A DNA stretch of 40,608 bases from Magnetococcales bacterium (GTDB lineage: Bacteria; Pseudomonadota; Alphaproteobacteria; UBA2136). How positions within the stretch are numbered: position 1 is the stretch's first letter; each line of letters starts with the position of its first letter. The notes under the pieces are model-generated. The model was not told the origin of the DNA, did not search any database, and saw nothing but the letters and a program-made list of their open reading frames with translations. Shown here piece after piece: positions 33,603 to 40,608 of this stretch. Both the position numbers and the translations under genes were made by a program. The stretch is taken from NCBI GenBank assembly GCA_002689455.1, contig NZGE01000048.1, positions 1 to 40,608 of the forward strand, in the 5' to 3' direction.

Positions 33603-34610
33603 ATGGAATATACAACAGATATCGCAATTATTGGTTCAGGCCCTGTGGGCTTATTTACAGTGTTTGAAGCAGGCATGGCAGGTTATTCATCTGTTGTGGT
33701 TGACTCATTAGAAGAAGTGGGCGGGCAACTTACAGCCCTTTATCCTGAAAAGCCAATATATGATATTCCAGGGCATCCAAAAGTTTTAGCTGAAGAACTT
33801 ATTACAAAATTAAAAGACCAAGCAGCCCCTTTTAACCCAACATATTTACTTGGTAAACCTGTCGATTCCTTCTTGAAAAAAGAAGATGGCACTTTCACTT
33901 TAACTGCTGGCGAAAATACAATTCACGCACGCAGTATCTGCTTAGCTGCAGGCGGTGGTATGTTTGCACCCCGCAAACCACCTGTAGAAAACATTGAAGC
34001 CTATGAAGGTGAGTCGGTTTTTTATGCCGTACGCGGAAAAGAGCGTTTTAAAGATGAAACCATTGTCATTGCAGGTGGTGGTGACAGCGCAGCCGACTGG
34101 GCGGTTGAACTTGCACCTTTAGCCAAACATGTGCATGTTATTCACCGCCGTGCAGAATTTAGAGCCGCAGAAGAAACTGTTAACCAATTACACAGCCTTG
34201 CAGAAAATGGCAATGTAACCATACACACACCTTGCCAGCTTAAAGCAATCTCAGGCCAAAACAAAAAATTAGAAACAGTGACCATTGCCGACCTTGATGG
34301 CAATGAAAAGACACTTGAAGCATCTAAACTTCTATGCTTCTTTGGTATTTCCCCTTCCCTTGGTCCAATTGTAAACTGGGGGTTAGATATGAACAAAAAA
34401 ACTGTTAATGTAGAACCAAGCACCATGGCTACAAACATTGAAGGCGTTGCCGCAGTGGGTGACATTGCAGAATACGGTCACAAACTACACCTTATTTTAA
34501 CAGGGTTTGCCGAAAGTGCATTAGCCATTAAAACACTGCAAACTTACATGGACCCTGACAAAAAGTTCAAGGTGGTTTATTCAACCTCTAAGGGTGTTCC
34601 TCAAGCGTAG
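33603..34610 (+). CDS. Ferredoxin/flavodoxin-NADP+ reductase, thioredoxin-reductase type
   Basis: A 335-residue FAD/NAD(P) enzyme of the YumC-like FNR class. The FAD loop is AIIGSGPVGLFTVFEAGMAG (about 7-26). SLEEVGGQLTALYPEKPIYDIPGHP is diagnostic of this class. The NADP loop is IVIAGGGDSAADWAVELA, and the C-terminal FAD motif is VAAVGDIAEYGHKLHLILTGFAESA. The redox CxxC of true thioredoxin reductase is absent. It likely passes electrons between NADPH and ferredoxin or flavodoxin in the cytoplasm. The start has no ribosome binding site but a well-placed promoter. Confidence 0.93.
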   Translation: MEYTTDIAIIGSGPVGLFTVFEAGMAGYSSVVVDSLEEVGGQLTALYPEKPIYDIPGHPKVLAEELITKLKDQAAPFNPTYLLGKPVDSFLKKEDGTFTLTAGENTIHARSICLAAGGGMFAPRKPPVENIEAYEGESVFYAVRGKERFKDETIVIAGGGDSAADWAVELAPLAKHVHVIHRRAEFRAAEETVNQLHSLAENGNVTIHTPCQLKAISGQNKKLETVTIADLDGNEKTLEASKLLCFFGISPSLGPIVNWGLDMNKKTVNVEPSTMATNIEGVAAVGDIAEYGHKLHLILTGFAESALAIKTLQTYMDPDKKFKVVYSTSKGVPQA

Positions 34611-34641
34611 AGCGCTTGCCCCATTAACGCAAGATACATCA

Positions 34642-34665
34642 CACTTTTACCTACAAATAAAAGTG
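34642..34665. repeat. Perfect inverted repeat in the FNR downstream region
   Basis: CACTTTTA-CCTACAAA-TAAAAGTG pairs over eight positions between two convergent genes. It lacks a T-run on either side, so it is more likely an RNA stabilising hairpin than a terminator. Confidence 0.45.
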
Positions 34666-34697
34666 CAAATCTAACGGTTATTTTTAAAAGGAAGATA

Positions 34698-34720
34698 ACG
34701 CTTAAAAGTAAGCTTTTTTT
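34698..34720 (+). terminator. Short intrinsic terminator after the FNR-like gene
   Basis: GCTTA-AAAG-TAAGC followed by TTTTTTT, about 90 bases after the stop. The stem is only five pairs, so strength is uncertain. It reaches the stop codon of the convergent gene. Confidence 0.55.
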
Positions 34721-35567
34721 ACATTTCCTGCATGGTTGGTAAGCCTGGGAACTCATTGGCGAATACCGTTCCATTAAAGTAAACCTTAAATAGGTATGCC
34801 CCCAATTGCCCCACTTTTTGAGCAGGTACAGCAAAACCCCAGTAAGGGTAACCCTTTTTATCTATCTTTAGCACAGCTTTTGTCTGTGAATGGAAAAGCT
34901 TATTTTGTGCCAACTTCAAGTTATTATCAAAAGCGTAACCTTGTGCCACAATAGCTGCACGAGAAAAACTCATTGCACCGTCGTGGTAACCAATTTCACC
35001 ACCTACTAAGCGGTCCCCTTGACACCAACCCATCGTCCCCATAAATGGAAACTTTAAATAATGGGTCACACAAAACGTATTGCCATAACTTTGGATATTG
35101 CGCACTGAAAAATCATTCAGGTGAAAATTGTGCTGATCCAGTACCGACCTTGCACTGCCAATCGCATCTTCAAAATAAGTTTGCAACCTTGGGTTTGTTA
35201 AAAAGTCGGTGTTTTTTAAACGGTACATTTCACCATCTGGCTTTTCAATAAAGGTTGCTCGCTTTGCCTGCTTCGGCATATCTTCTGGAAGGTCTTCCCA
35301 GTCATAAAAAACAGTGATTAATTTTGCATCTAAACCACCTGGACCAAAAGAAATATCTTCACTTTGGCAACCTTGGAACTTGGGAAGTGGAATGTCGCTA
35401 TGGTAAAGCTTGGTATTACAATAAAAAGGCACCATACCGTAAGCGGCATCATCCATTTTAACACTGGTATTGTTTTCGCCATTCATATACATAGGCGCGC
35501 CAAAGGCCACGCTGGCCAAAACAACCAACACACAAAAAATAAGAAAATATCGAATTACTTGCCACAT
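34719..35567 (-). CDS. Exported hypothetical protein (282 residues)
   Basis: I do not recognise this family. The N-terminus MWQVIRYFLIFCVLVVLASVAFGA is a signal peptide or anchor. The mature part has cysteines in FYCNTKLY, FQGCQSED, NTFCVTHY and MGWCQGDR, which could form two disulfides in the periplasm, and a C-terminus with YPYWGFAVPAQKVGQLGAYLFKVYFNG. The ORF track starts at a TTG three codons upstream (35576); I use the ATG at 35567, although AAAGG is nearer the TTG. It is convergent with the FNR-like gene. Confidence 0.72.
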   Translation of the reverse strand: MWQVIRYFLIFCVLVVLASVAFGAPMYMNGENNTSVKMDDAAYGMVPFYCNTKLYHSDIPLPKFQGCQSEDISFGPGGLDAKLITVFYDWEDLPEDMPKQAKRATFIEKPDGEMYRLKNTDFLTNPRLQTYFEDAIGSARSVLDQHNFHLNDFSVRNIQSYGNTFCVTHYLKFPFMGTMGWCQGDRLVGGEIGYHDGAMSFSRAAIVAQGYAFDNNLKLAQNKLFHSQTKAVLKIDKKGYPYWGFAVPAQKVGQLGAYLFKVYFNGTVFANEFPGLPTMQEM

Positions 35568-35702
35568 AACTAACAATATACCTTTCTTTTATTTATGTTT
35601 TCAGCTTTTTCTAACAAATTAAACGCAAAAGCCTATGCAATCAAGTGTCAACTGTGGCATGATTAAGACGAATAACTAATAATAAAGCGAAACCTCCCCC
35701 TT

Positions 35703-36620
35703 ATGGATCTTTCAAGCAATTTAATGACCGAGATTTTACCGCTTTACCTTATTTCAGTTTTAGGGTTTATAGCTGGGAAATTTTTAAAAGTTGAAGCACA
35801 GCCTATTTCAACCCTCACCATTTATATGCTTTCGCCTGTGGTGTTCTTTATTTCACTTGCACAAGTTAACTTTGATGGCGACGCTTTAATTGCCCCAGCC
35901 ATTACATTTGCCATTGCCACACTACTTTCCCCTATTTTACTGAAGTTAAGTAAATTTTACCTACAAGACAAAACACCTTATTTACTGGCTTTAGCGTCTG
36001 GCACCAGCAACTGGGGCTATTTTGGACTGCCGATTGCTTTTGTTTTATTCAACGAAGCACAAATTGCGGCTTACATTTTAATAGGGTTCGGTTTTCAGGT
36101 ATTTGAAAACACTTTAGGTGTTTATTATATTTCACGCGGGAATAAGTCGCCTTTACAAAGTTTTTTAACTGTTTTTAAAGTGCCTGTTATTTATTCTATT
36201 GCTTTAGGTTTAGCATGCAGTTACTTAAACGTTGATATACCCGCCAGTGGCGAAAAATTATTAGAACTTTTCAAAAGCGCTTACACCGTGACTGGTATGA
36301 TGATGATTGGACTAGGCATTGCCTCGCTCACAAAGTTCAGAATTGACATTCCATTCACCTTAAGCATTTGCATAACACGTTTTATTTTATGGCCAGCCAT
36401 TGCCACAGGTTTCATTTATTTAAACCAAGACTTAAACCTTATAAGTGACGTTTACCACAAACCACTTTTACTCTTTTCACTGATGCCAATGGCTGCCAAC
36501 AACATTGCTTTTGCTGCACAGTTTAACGTATTTCCAGGTAAAGCTTCTGTAGCAGTTCTTATTTCCACACTTATCGCCCTTTTCTACATTCCATGGGCAA
36601 TTGGATTTTTAGGCATATAA
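35703..36620 (+). CDS. AEC family transporter
   Basis: A 305-residue inner-membrane protein with about ten TM helices. It is of the auxin efflux carrier/AEC family, which moves organic acids such as malate or malonate or other small anions. The family pattern shows as YLISVLGFIAGKFLK at the start, ALASGTSNWGYFGLPIAFVLFNE in the middle and SLMPMAANNIAFAAQFNVFPGKASVAVLISTLIALFYIPW at the end. The substrate cannot be told. No ribosome binding site is obvious at the ATG. It is convergent with tag. Confidence 0.9.
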   Translation: MDLSSNLMTEILPLYLISVLGFIAGKFLKVEAQPISTLTIYMLSPVVFFISLAQVNFDGDALIAPAITFAIATLLSPILLKLSKFYLQDKTPYLLALASGTSNWGYFGLPIAFVLFNEAQIAAYILIGFGFQVFENTLGVYYISRGNKSPLQSFLTVFKVPVIYSIALGLACSYLNVDIPASGEKLLELFKSAYTVTGMMMIGLGIASLTKFRIDIPFTLSICITRFILWPAIATGFIYLNQDLNLISDVYHKPLLLFSLMPMAANNIAFAAQFNVFPGKASVAVLISTLIALFYIPWAIGFLGI

Positions 36621-36649
36621 ACCTTTACTATTCATGCATTTATAAACGT

Positions 36650-37204
36650 CTATTCTTTGAATAAGAAACAATCCGAAGTATGGTCATTCACCATGCCTGT
36701 TGCCTGCATAAAAGCATAAATAATGGTACTGCCCACAAAATTCATACCACGCTTTTTAAGGTCTTTGCTTATTTTATCGCTTAAGTCTGTTTTTGCAGGA
36801 ACATTTTGAATAGATTTAAATTTATTTTCAACTGGCTTGCCATTAACAAAGCCCCAAATATACTTATCGAATGAACCGAATTCATTTTGAATTTCTAAAA
36901 AAACTTTGGCATTGCGAATCGCACTGTTTATTTTCAACTTGTTTCGGATTATACCTTCATTACTTAATAGCACATTCACCTTACCTTCATCATATTTGGC
37001 TACTTTTTCAGGGTCAAAGTTATCAAACGATTTTCTATAGTTTTCACGTTTTTTTAAAACGGTGAGCCATGAAAGCCCTGCTTGCGCACCTTCTAAAACC
37101 AAAAATTCAAAAAGTTTATGGTCATCGTGCAAGGGTTTACCCCACTCTTCGTCGTGATATTTTTTATAAATCTCATATTCTGTAACCCAAGCACAACGTT
37201 GCAT
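36650..37204 (-). CDS. tag: DNA-3-methyladenine glycosylase I
   Basis: Base-excision enzyme removing 3-methyladenine from alkylated DNA. The 184-residue protein matches E. coli Tag closely: MQRCAWV, YHDEEWGKPLHDDHKLFEFLVLEGAQAGLSWLTVLKKRENYR, GIIRNKLKI and KKRGMNFVGSTIIYAFMQATGMVNDH. The zinc ligands Cys4, His17 and the C-terminal His and Cys of NDHTSDC are all there. I start at MQRCAWV (37204), because the ORF start ten codons earlier would displace the conserved N-terminus. The call is firm. Confidence 0.96.
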   Translation of the reverse strand: MQRCAWVTEYEIYKKYHDEEWGKPLHDDHKLFEFLVLEGAQAGLSWLTVLKKRENYRKSFDNFDPEKVAKYDEGKVNVLLSNEGIIRNKLKINSAIRNAKVFLEIQNEFGSFDKYIWGFVNGKPVENKFKSIQNVPAKTDLSDKISKDLKKRGMNFVGSTIIYAFMQATGMVNDHTSDCFLFKE

Positions 37205-37423
37205 TGTATAATATTTTCCATATTTTATATTCATGTGCTATTGTACAACACATTCTCAAATACACCTTTACCTTTTTGGAAAAGCTCACAACTAAAAATA
37301 TTATTTTAGTGACCGACGCTAAATGCAACGAAAACCCAAATAAGCTAGAAAACGTCAAGACAGCTATAAAGCACTTATAAAGTAACACTTTCTGACAACC
37401 TTTTATCACAGCAGGTAAAAATT

Positions 37424-37954
37424 ATGCTTACAAATCACAAGTCAGTCGTTACAAGGCAAATAAGCCTTGCCGTTATGGACACTGCTAATTTAGTAGACAT
37501 GGAATATCGGCTTCAAAGCCAGCTTCAAAATGGAAATGCCCATAGAACGCTCACACTTAAACTCCCTTTAGGTTACCTAAAAAGTTTAAACAACACCTTC
37601 ACCTATGAAGAAAATATTCATTTGGTGAGCGCTGTTGGCCGAAACACATCTATTTACCAAGGTAAAATTTTAATGATTCAGCCAGATGTTCAAGCTTATT
37701 TACAAAAACAGCTTTCACTTGTTGAAAACTTTAACACCCTAAAAGTTGAAGTACCAACATCTCTTGCGCGCATTACAGGTGTGGTACAAAGCAAAAAAAA
37801 CACAATTGAACGCTGTGAACTCGCAGGGCGATATCTCGCATCTAAAGAAACAGCTTGTTACCTCAGAACAGACGATCAAGATTGTTACTTTAAGGCCATT
37901 GGCTTTGAGTATGACACATTTAAACACCTACCAGACAATATAAGCATCGTTTAA
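37424..37954 (+). CDS. Hypothetical protein (176 residues)
   Basis: I do not recognise it. It is a soluble-looking alpha/beta protein with no signal peptide: RTLTLKLPLGYLKSLNNTF, YQGKILMIQPDVQAYLQKQL and YLRTDDQDCYFKAIGFEYDTFKHLPDNI. Four cysteines cluster in the last third. AGCAGGTAAAAATT gives a ribosome binding site, and a strong terminator follows the stop, so it is a genuine single-gene unit. The 219 bases upstream (from the tag start) hold no other gene. Confidence 0.72.
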   Translation: MLTNHKSVVTRQISLAVMDTANLVDMEYRLQSQLQNGNAHRTLTLKLPLGYLKSLNNTFTYEENIHLVSAVGRNTSIYQGKILMIQPDVQAYLQKQLSLVENFNTLKVEVPTSLARITGVVQSKKNTIERCELAGRYLASKETACYLRTDDQDCYFKAIGFEYDTFKHLPDNISIV

Positions 37955-37960
37955 GAACAA

Positions 37961-37986
37961 AACCTCCCATTGGGGAGGTTTTTCTT
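37961..37986 (+). terminator. Intrinsic terminator after the 176-residue gene
   Basis: AACCTCCC-ATTG-GGGAGGTT followed by TTTC and more T residues, seven bases after the stop codon. Confidence 0.9.
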
Positions 37987-38070
37987 TTACACCTCTTGAA
38001 ATAAATATTAAATAAACCCATGCTTTAATAGATTTGAAAACCTTTTTATTTCCATTTTAACGGAGGCTTT

Positions 38071-38448
38071 ATGAGTGAAGCTATCCCCTATATTTTAGTA
38101 GGCATTGTTTTATATGCCTTATACAACTACATCCTTCCCACCAACATAAACTGGAACAAAAAAGAAAGAAAATGGCGTATTATTTCAACCCTGATTGAAA
38201 TATCCATTCCCTTTGTGGTTTGCGCTTTTTTATTCACACATACAGAAAAAGCATTATTTATTGCAGTTGCTGCCAGTGCATCACTGTATTGCTTAAGTGA
38301 ATATATTATTAAAAGTAAAGCCTACAAACAGCGCATGAAATATATGCAACGCATGATTAGTGCATATGAAAAATGCAAAAACCCTAAAGAACGTAACGAC
38401 ATTAAACGAAAAATTACATCCCTTAAAAACGAACTTAAACATGCTTAA
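38071..38448 (+). CDS. Small membrane hypothetical protein (125 residues)
   Basis: Three probable TM helices (about residues 5-23, 39-57 and 63-81) are followed by a basic, helical cytoplasmic tail of about 40 residues rich in Lys and Arg (KAYKQRMKYMQRMISAYEKCKNPKERNDIKRKI). I do not recognise the family. CGGAGGCTTT is an excellent ribosome binding site and a terminator follows at once, so the gene is real. Confidence 0.72.
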   Translation: MSEAIPYILVGIVLYALYNYILPTNINWNKKERKWRIISTLIEISIPFVVCAFLFTHTEKALFIAVAASASLYCLSEYIIKSKAYKQRMKYMQRMISAYEKCKNPKERNDIKRKITSLKNELKHA

Positions 38449-38450
38449 GT

Positions 38451-38482
38451 AAAAAAAGCCTCCCTTGCGGAGGCTTTTTTTA
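38451..38482. terminator. Bidirectional terminator between the small membrane gene and ahcY
   Basis: AAAAAAAGCCTCC-CTTGC-GGAGGCTTTTTTT has an A-run on one side and a T-run on the other. It ends the plus-strand small gene and the minus-strand ahcY transcript. Confidence 0.9.
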
Positions 38483-38498
38483 TTTTGACAGCACCAAA

Positions 38499-39818
38499 TT
38501 AGTACCTGTAATGTTCTGGCTTGTAAGGACCTTCCTTAGGAAGACCTAAATATTCAGATTGCGCATCTGTTAACTCATCCAATTCAACACCAATGCGCTG
38601 AAGGTGTAAACGAGCTACTTTTTCATCTAGCACTTTTGGTAACATGTAAACTTTGTTTTCATAATCAGCATGGTTTTTCCAAAGCTCAATTTGTGCAATC
38701 ACTTGGTTTGTGAAAGATGAACTCATCACAAAACTTGGGTGACCTGTTGCACAACCAAGGTTCACAAGACGACCTTCAGCCAGAAGAATGATGGACTTAC
38801 CGTTGTTTAAGTCTACCTTATCTACCTGTGGCTTCACATTCTCCCACTTAAAGTTGCGTAACTTGTTCACTTGAATTTCAGTATCGAAGTGACCAATGTT
38901 ACAAACAATAGCCTGATCAGGCATTTCAAGAATATGGTCCGCTGTAATCACGTCCACGTTACCTGTTGTTGTTACAAAGATATTACCTTCTTTGCAAGCG
39001 TCAGCCATTTTCTTCACTTCGTAACCTTCCATAGCCGCTTGCAGCGCATTAATTGGGTCAATTTCAGTTACAATCACACGTGCACCTTGCCCTTTAAGCG
39101 CCTGTGCACAGCCTTTACCAACATCACCATAACCTGCAACCACAGCAACTTTACCAGCGATCATCACGTCCGTCGCACGCTTAATACCGTCCAGTAAAGA
39201 TTCACGACAACCGTAAAAGTTATCAAACTTCGACTTTGTTACAGAGTCATTAATGTTAATCGCTGGAGCCATTAACTTGCCTTCTTTAAAGCGTTTGTTT
39301 AGGTAGTGAACACCTGTTGTTGTTTCTTCACTGATACCTTTAATTTCGGCCATAAGTTCAGGGAATTCATCGTGCATCATTGCTGTTAGGTCACCGCCAT
39401 CATCCAAAATCATATTTGGGCGCCATCCGTTCGGGCCTTCAATTGTTGCTCGAATGCATTCCATCGCTTCTTCTTCTGTTTCACCTTTCCATGCAAAAAC
39501 AGGAATACCTGCCGCTGCCATTGCCGCTGCTGCTTGGTCCTGCGTTGAAAAGATATTGCAAGATGACCAACGCACTTCCGCACCTAACGCTGTGAGCGTT
39601 TCAATAAGCACCGCTGTTTGAATAGTCATATGCAAGCAACCTGCAATGCGCGCACCTTTAAGTGGTTGTTCAGCGCCAAATTCTTCACGGAGAGCCATAA
39701 GCCCTGGCATTTCATGTTCTGCCATATCAATTTCTTTACGACCCCATTCAGCCAAAGAAATATCTTTAATTTTATAGTCACCACTGTTGTCCAGCTTCAT
39801 AGCAGTTACAGTCATCAT
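38499..39818 (-). CDS. ahcY: Adenosylhomocysteinase
   Basis: Splits S-adenosylhomocysteine into adenosine and homocysteine, removing the inhibitor left by methyltransferases. The 439-residue protein shows [60 protein letters not shown] and the NAD loop [18 protein letters not shown]. It also has [14 protein letters not shown] and the C-terminal KPEHYRY that reaches into the partner subunit. The start could be either ATG of ATGATG; AAGGAAAAG precedes them. An inverted repeat lies about 60 bases upstream. Confidence 0.98.
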   Translation of the reverse strand: MMTVTAMKLDNSGDYKIKDISLAEWGRKEIDMAEHEMPGLMALREEFGAEQPLKGARIAGCLHMTIQTAVLIETLTALGAEVRWSSCNIFSTQDQAAAAMAAAGIPVFAWKGETEEEAMECIRATIEGPNGWRPNMILDDGGDLTAMMHDEFPELMAEIKGISEETTTGVHYLNKRFKEGKLMAPAININDSVTKSKFDNFYGCRESLLDGIKRATDVMIAGKVAVVAGYGDVGKGCAQALKGQGARVIVTEIDPINALQAAMEGYEVKKMADACKEGNIFVTTTGNVDVITADHILEMPDQAIVCNIGHFDTEIQVNKLRNFKWENVKPQVDKVDLNNGKSIILLAEGRLVNLGCATGHPSFVMSSSFTNQVIAQIELWKNHADYENKVYMLPKVLDEKVARLHLQRIGVELDELTDAQSEYLGLPKEGPYKPEHYRY

Positions 39819-39879
39819 CTTTTCCTTATTTTTGAAATCATTTAAAAACTTGATTGTAGTGTATAAGATTTATCACATG

Positions 39880-39893
39880 TTGTCGAACGACAA
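39880..39893. promoter_or_regulatory. Perfect inverted repeat upstream of ahcY (possible operator)
   Basis: TTGTCG-AA-CGACAA is a perfect 14-base palindrome, 62 bases upstream of ahcY and 106 before the divergent membrane gene. It is more GC-containing than its AT-rich surroundings. It may bind a dimeric regulator of either gene. I do not recognise a known operator or an SAH/SAM riboswitch. Confidence 0.35.
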
Positions 39894-39998
39894 TAAATAT
39901 AAACTTTCACAGGGTTGAAATCTTATTTAGAAAACACTAACTCATCATACATATCAAATTTTACATTTCCTTTTTAACACCCTTACAGGAGAAAAATT

Positions 39999-40517
39999 AT
40001 GGAGTTTATTTTAAACTTCGGACTTAACATTTTGCTTGGAATGTTCCTCGCTTGTGCCTATACAGAAATGATGATGACATACCTTTCTGGAAACAGCAGA
40101 TGGCGTATTCCACTTACAACTAAAGAGTGTATTATCACAATATCTTTTGTTTTTACCCTCGCTTTTTGCGGCGGTTACTTTGGTGTTTATATTCAAAATG
40201 GTTTTGCAAATGCATCTAGCAACTTAAGCTTATTTACAGGTGAATATATTCCACCAGAAACTTTTGCAGCCATGGCACCTAAAAATGAAGGCAATGTATT
40301 TGCCACCATTTTTTCAGCGTTGTTTAGCCTGCCCTATGTGTATATTAATTCTTACTGGATCAACAGACGACGTGAAAGGAAATACACCCTAACACAGCTA
40401 CAAAACTCATGGAGCTACAAGTGCACATATTCTAAGCACCAACAAACACTCATACAGAATGAAATAGATTACTTAAAAAGTGCACTTTATAAAGATGTTA
40501 ACAATTACTATCCTTAA
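39999..40517 (+). CDS. Small membrane hypothetical protein (172 residues)
   Basis: I do not recognise this family. There are three likely TM helices (about residues 5-28, 43-67 and 100-117), with a periplasmic loop GFANASSNLSLFTGEYIPPETFAAMAPKNEGN. A positively charged C-terminal tail begins INRRRERKYTLTQLQNSW, putting it in the cytoplasm. ACAGGAGAAAAATT precedes the ATG and a strong terminator follows. Its plan (membrane helices then a basic helical tail) is like the 125-residue protein on the other side of ahcY, but I see no clear sequence similarity. Confidence 0.72.
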   Translation: MEFILNFGLNILLGMFLACAYTEMMMTYLSGNSRWRIPLTTKECIITISFVFTLAFCGGYFGVYIQNGFANASSNLSLFTGEYIPPETFAAMAPKNEGNVFATIFSALFSLPYVYINSYWINRRRERKYTLTQLQNSWSYKCTYSKHQQTLIQNEIDYLKSALYKDVNNYYP

Positions 40518-40534
40518 CTCAAGCTATCGATTCT

Positions 40535-40568
40535 AAAACCTCTCACCTGAGAGGTTTTGTTCTTTTTT
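40535..40568 (+). terminator. Intrinsic terminator after the 172-residue gene
   Basis: AAAACCTCTCA-CC-TGAGAGGTTTT followed by GTTCTTTTTT, 18 bases after the stop. Confidence 0.88.
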
Positions 40569-40608
40569 ATAGCAAACCCCTTAAAAAGACCAAGCTCAAA
40601 AAAACCAA

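Noticed and set aside
39819-39998. SAH or SAM riboswitch upstream of ahcY
   Set aside because: No conserved aptamer core could be recognised; only a short palindrome is visible.
1-40608. Prophage, insertion sequence, CRISPR array, integrative element
   Set aside because: No transposase, integrase, phage structural gene, terminal repeat pair or spaced direct repeats were seen, and base and codon use look even across the window.

Overview
The window is a stretch of ordinary, densely coded chromosome from an AT-rich alphaproteobacterium. The affiliation is inferred from several things: the TsaE/phosphotransferase fusion followed by a MurU-like nucleotidyltransferase, addB and addA; the AddAB rather than RecBCD repair nuclease; the short prepilin peptidase / small membrane protein / CCA nucleotidyltransferase run; and the form of DnaX, HemF, AspS and AhcY. 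I cannot name the genus. I see no phage, insertion sequence, CRISPR array or integration scar.

Layout. 1-3834 (+): 3' part of dnaX, a GNAT acetyltransferase, YbaB, an ArsC/YfgD-like protein, recR and a peroxiredoxin-like protein. 3835-4116: a leader full of inverted repeats before ychF (4117-5217). 5363-5450 (-): the SRP RNA gene ffs, downstream of a hypothetical gene. 5890-7702 (+): an orphan sensor histidine kinase and a chorismate-mutase-like small protein. 7723-8241 (-): a DUF3833-like lipoprotein. 8468-10518 (+): a methyltransferase translationally coupled to a PfkB sugar/nucleoside kinase fused to a GGDEF diguanylate cyclase, the most unusual gene here. 10588-10664 (-): tRNA-Arg(ACG). 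10801-12830 (+): prepilin peptidase, small membrane protein, CCA-adding enzyme. 12936-13826 (+): a glycosyltransferase-like protein. 13877-18519 (-): a DUF3179 protein, hemF, trmL and aspS. 18604-19632 (+): an exported ankyrin-repeat protein whose 3' end overlaps, tail to tail, the last gene of a minus-strand arginase / ornithine aminotransferase / ATP-grasp operon (19535-22587). 22669-23513 (-): a small coiled-coil protein and trxA. 23631-32248 (-): addA, addB, a MurU-like gene and tsaE/amgK. 32411-40517: a lineage-specific protein, a thioredoxin-reductase-like ferredoxin-NADP reductase, an unknown exported protein, an AEC transporter, tag, small unknown proteins and ahcY.

Genes that work together. 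dnaX, ybaB and recR form the familiar replication/repair cluster. tsaE/amgK, murU, addB and addA run almost without gaps and combine tRNA modification, cell-wall sugar recycling and double-strand-break processing. rocF and rocD convert arginine to ornithine and then glutamate semialdehyde, with a RimK-like ligase added. The methyltransferase and kinase-cyclase pair suggests a link between phosphorylation of a small molecule and cyclic-di-GMP.

Many gene ends carry clear intrinsic terminators, several of them usable in both directions. At least two genes (the FNR-like reductase and the ankyrin protein) have promoter-like boxes placed so that transcription would begin at or next to the ATG, suggesting leaderless mRNAs. 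No gene-free gap reaches 300 bases.
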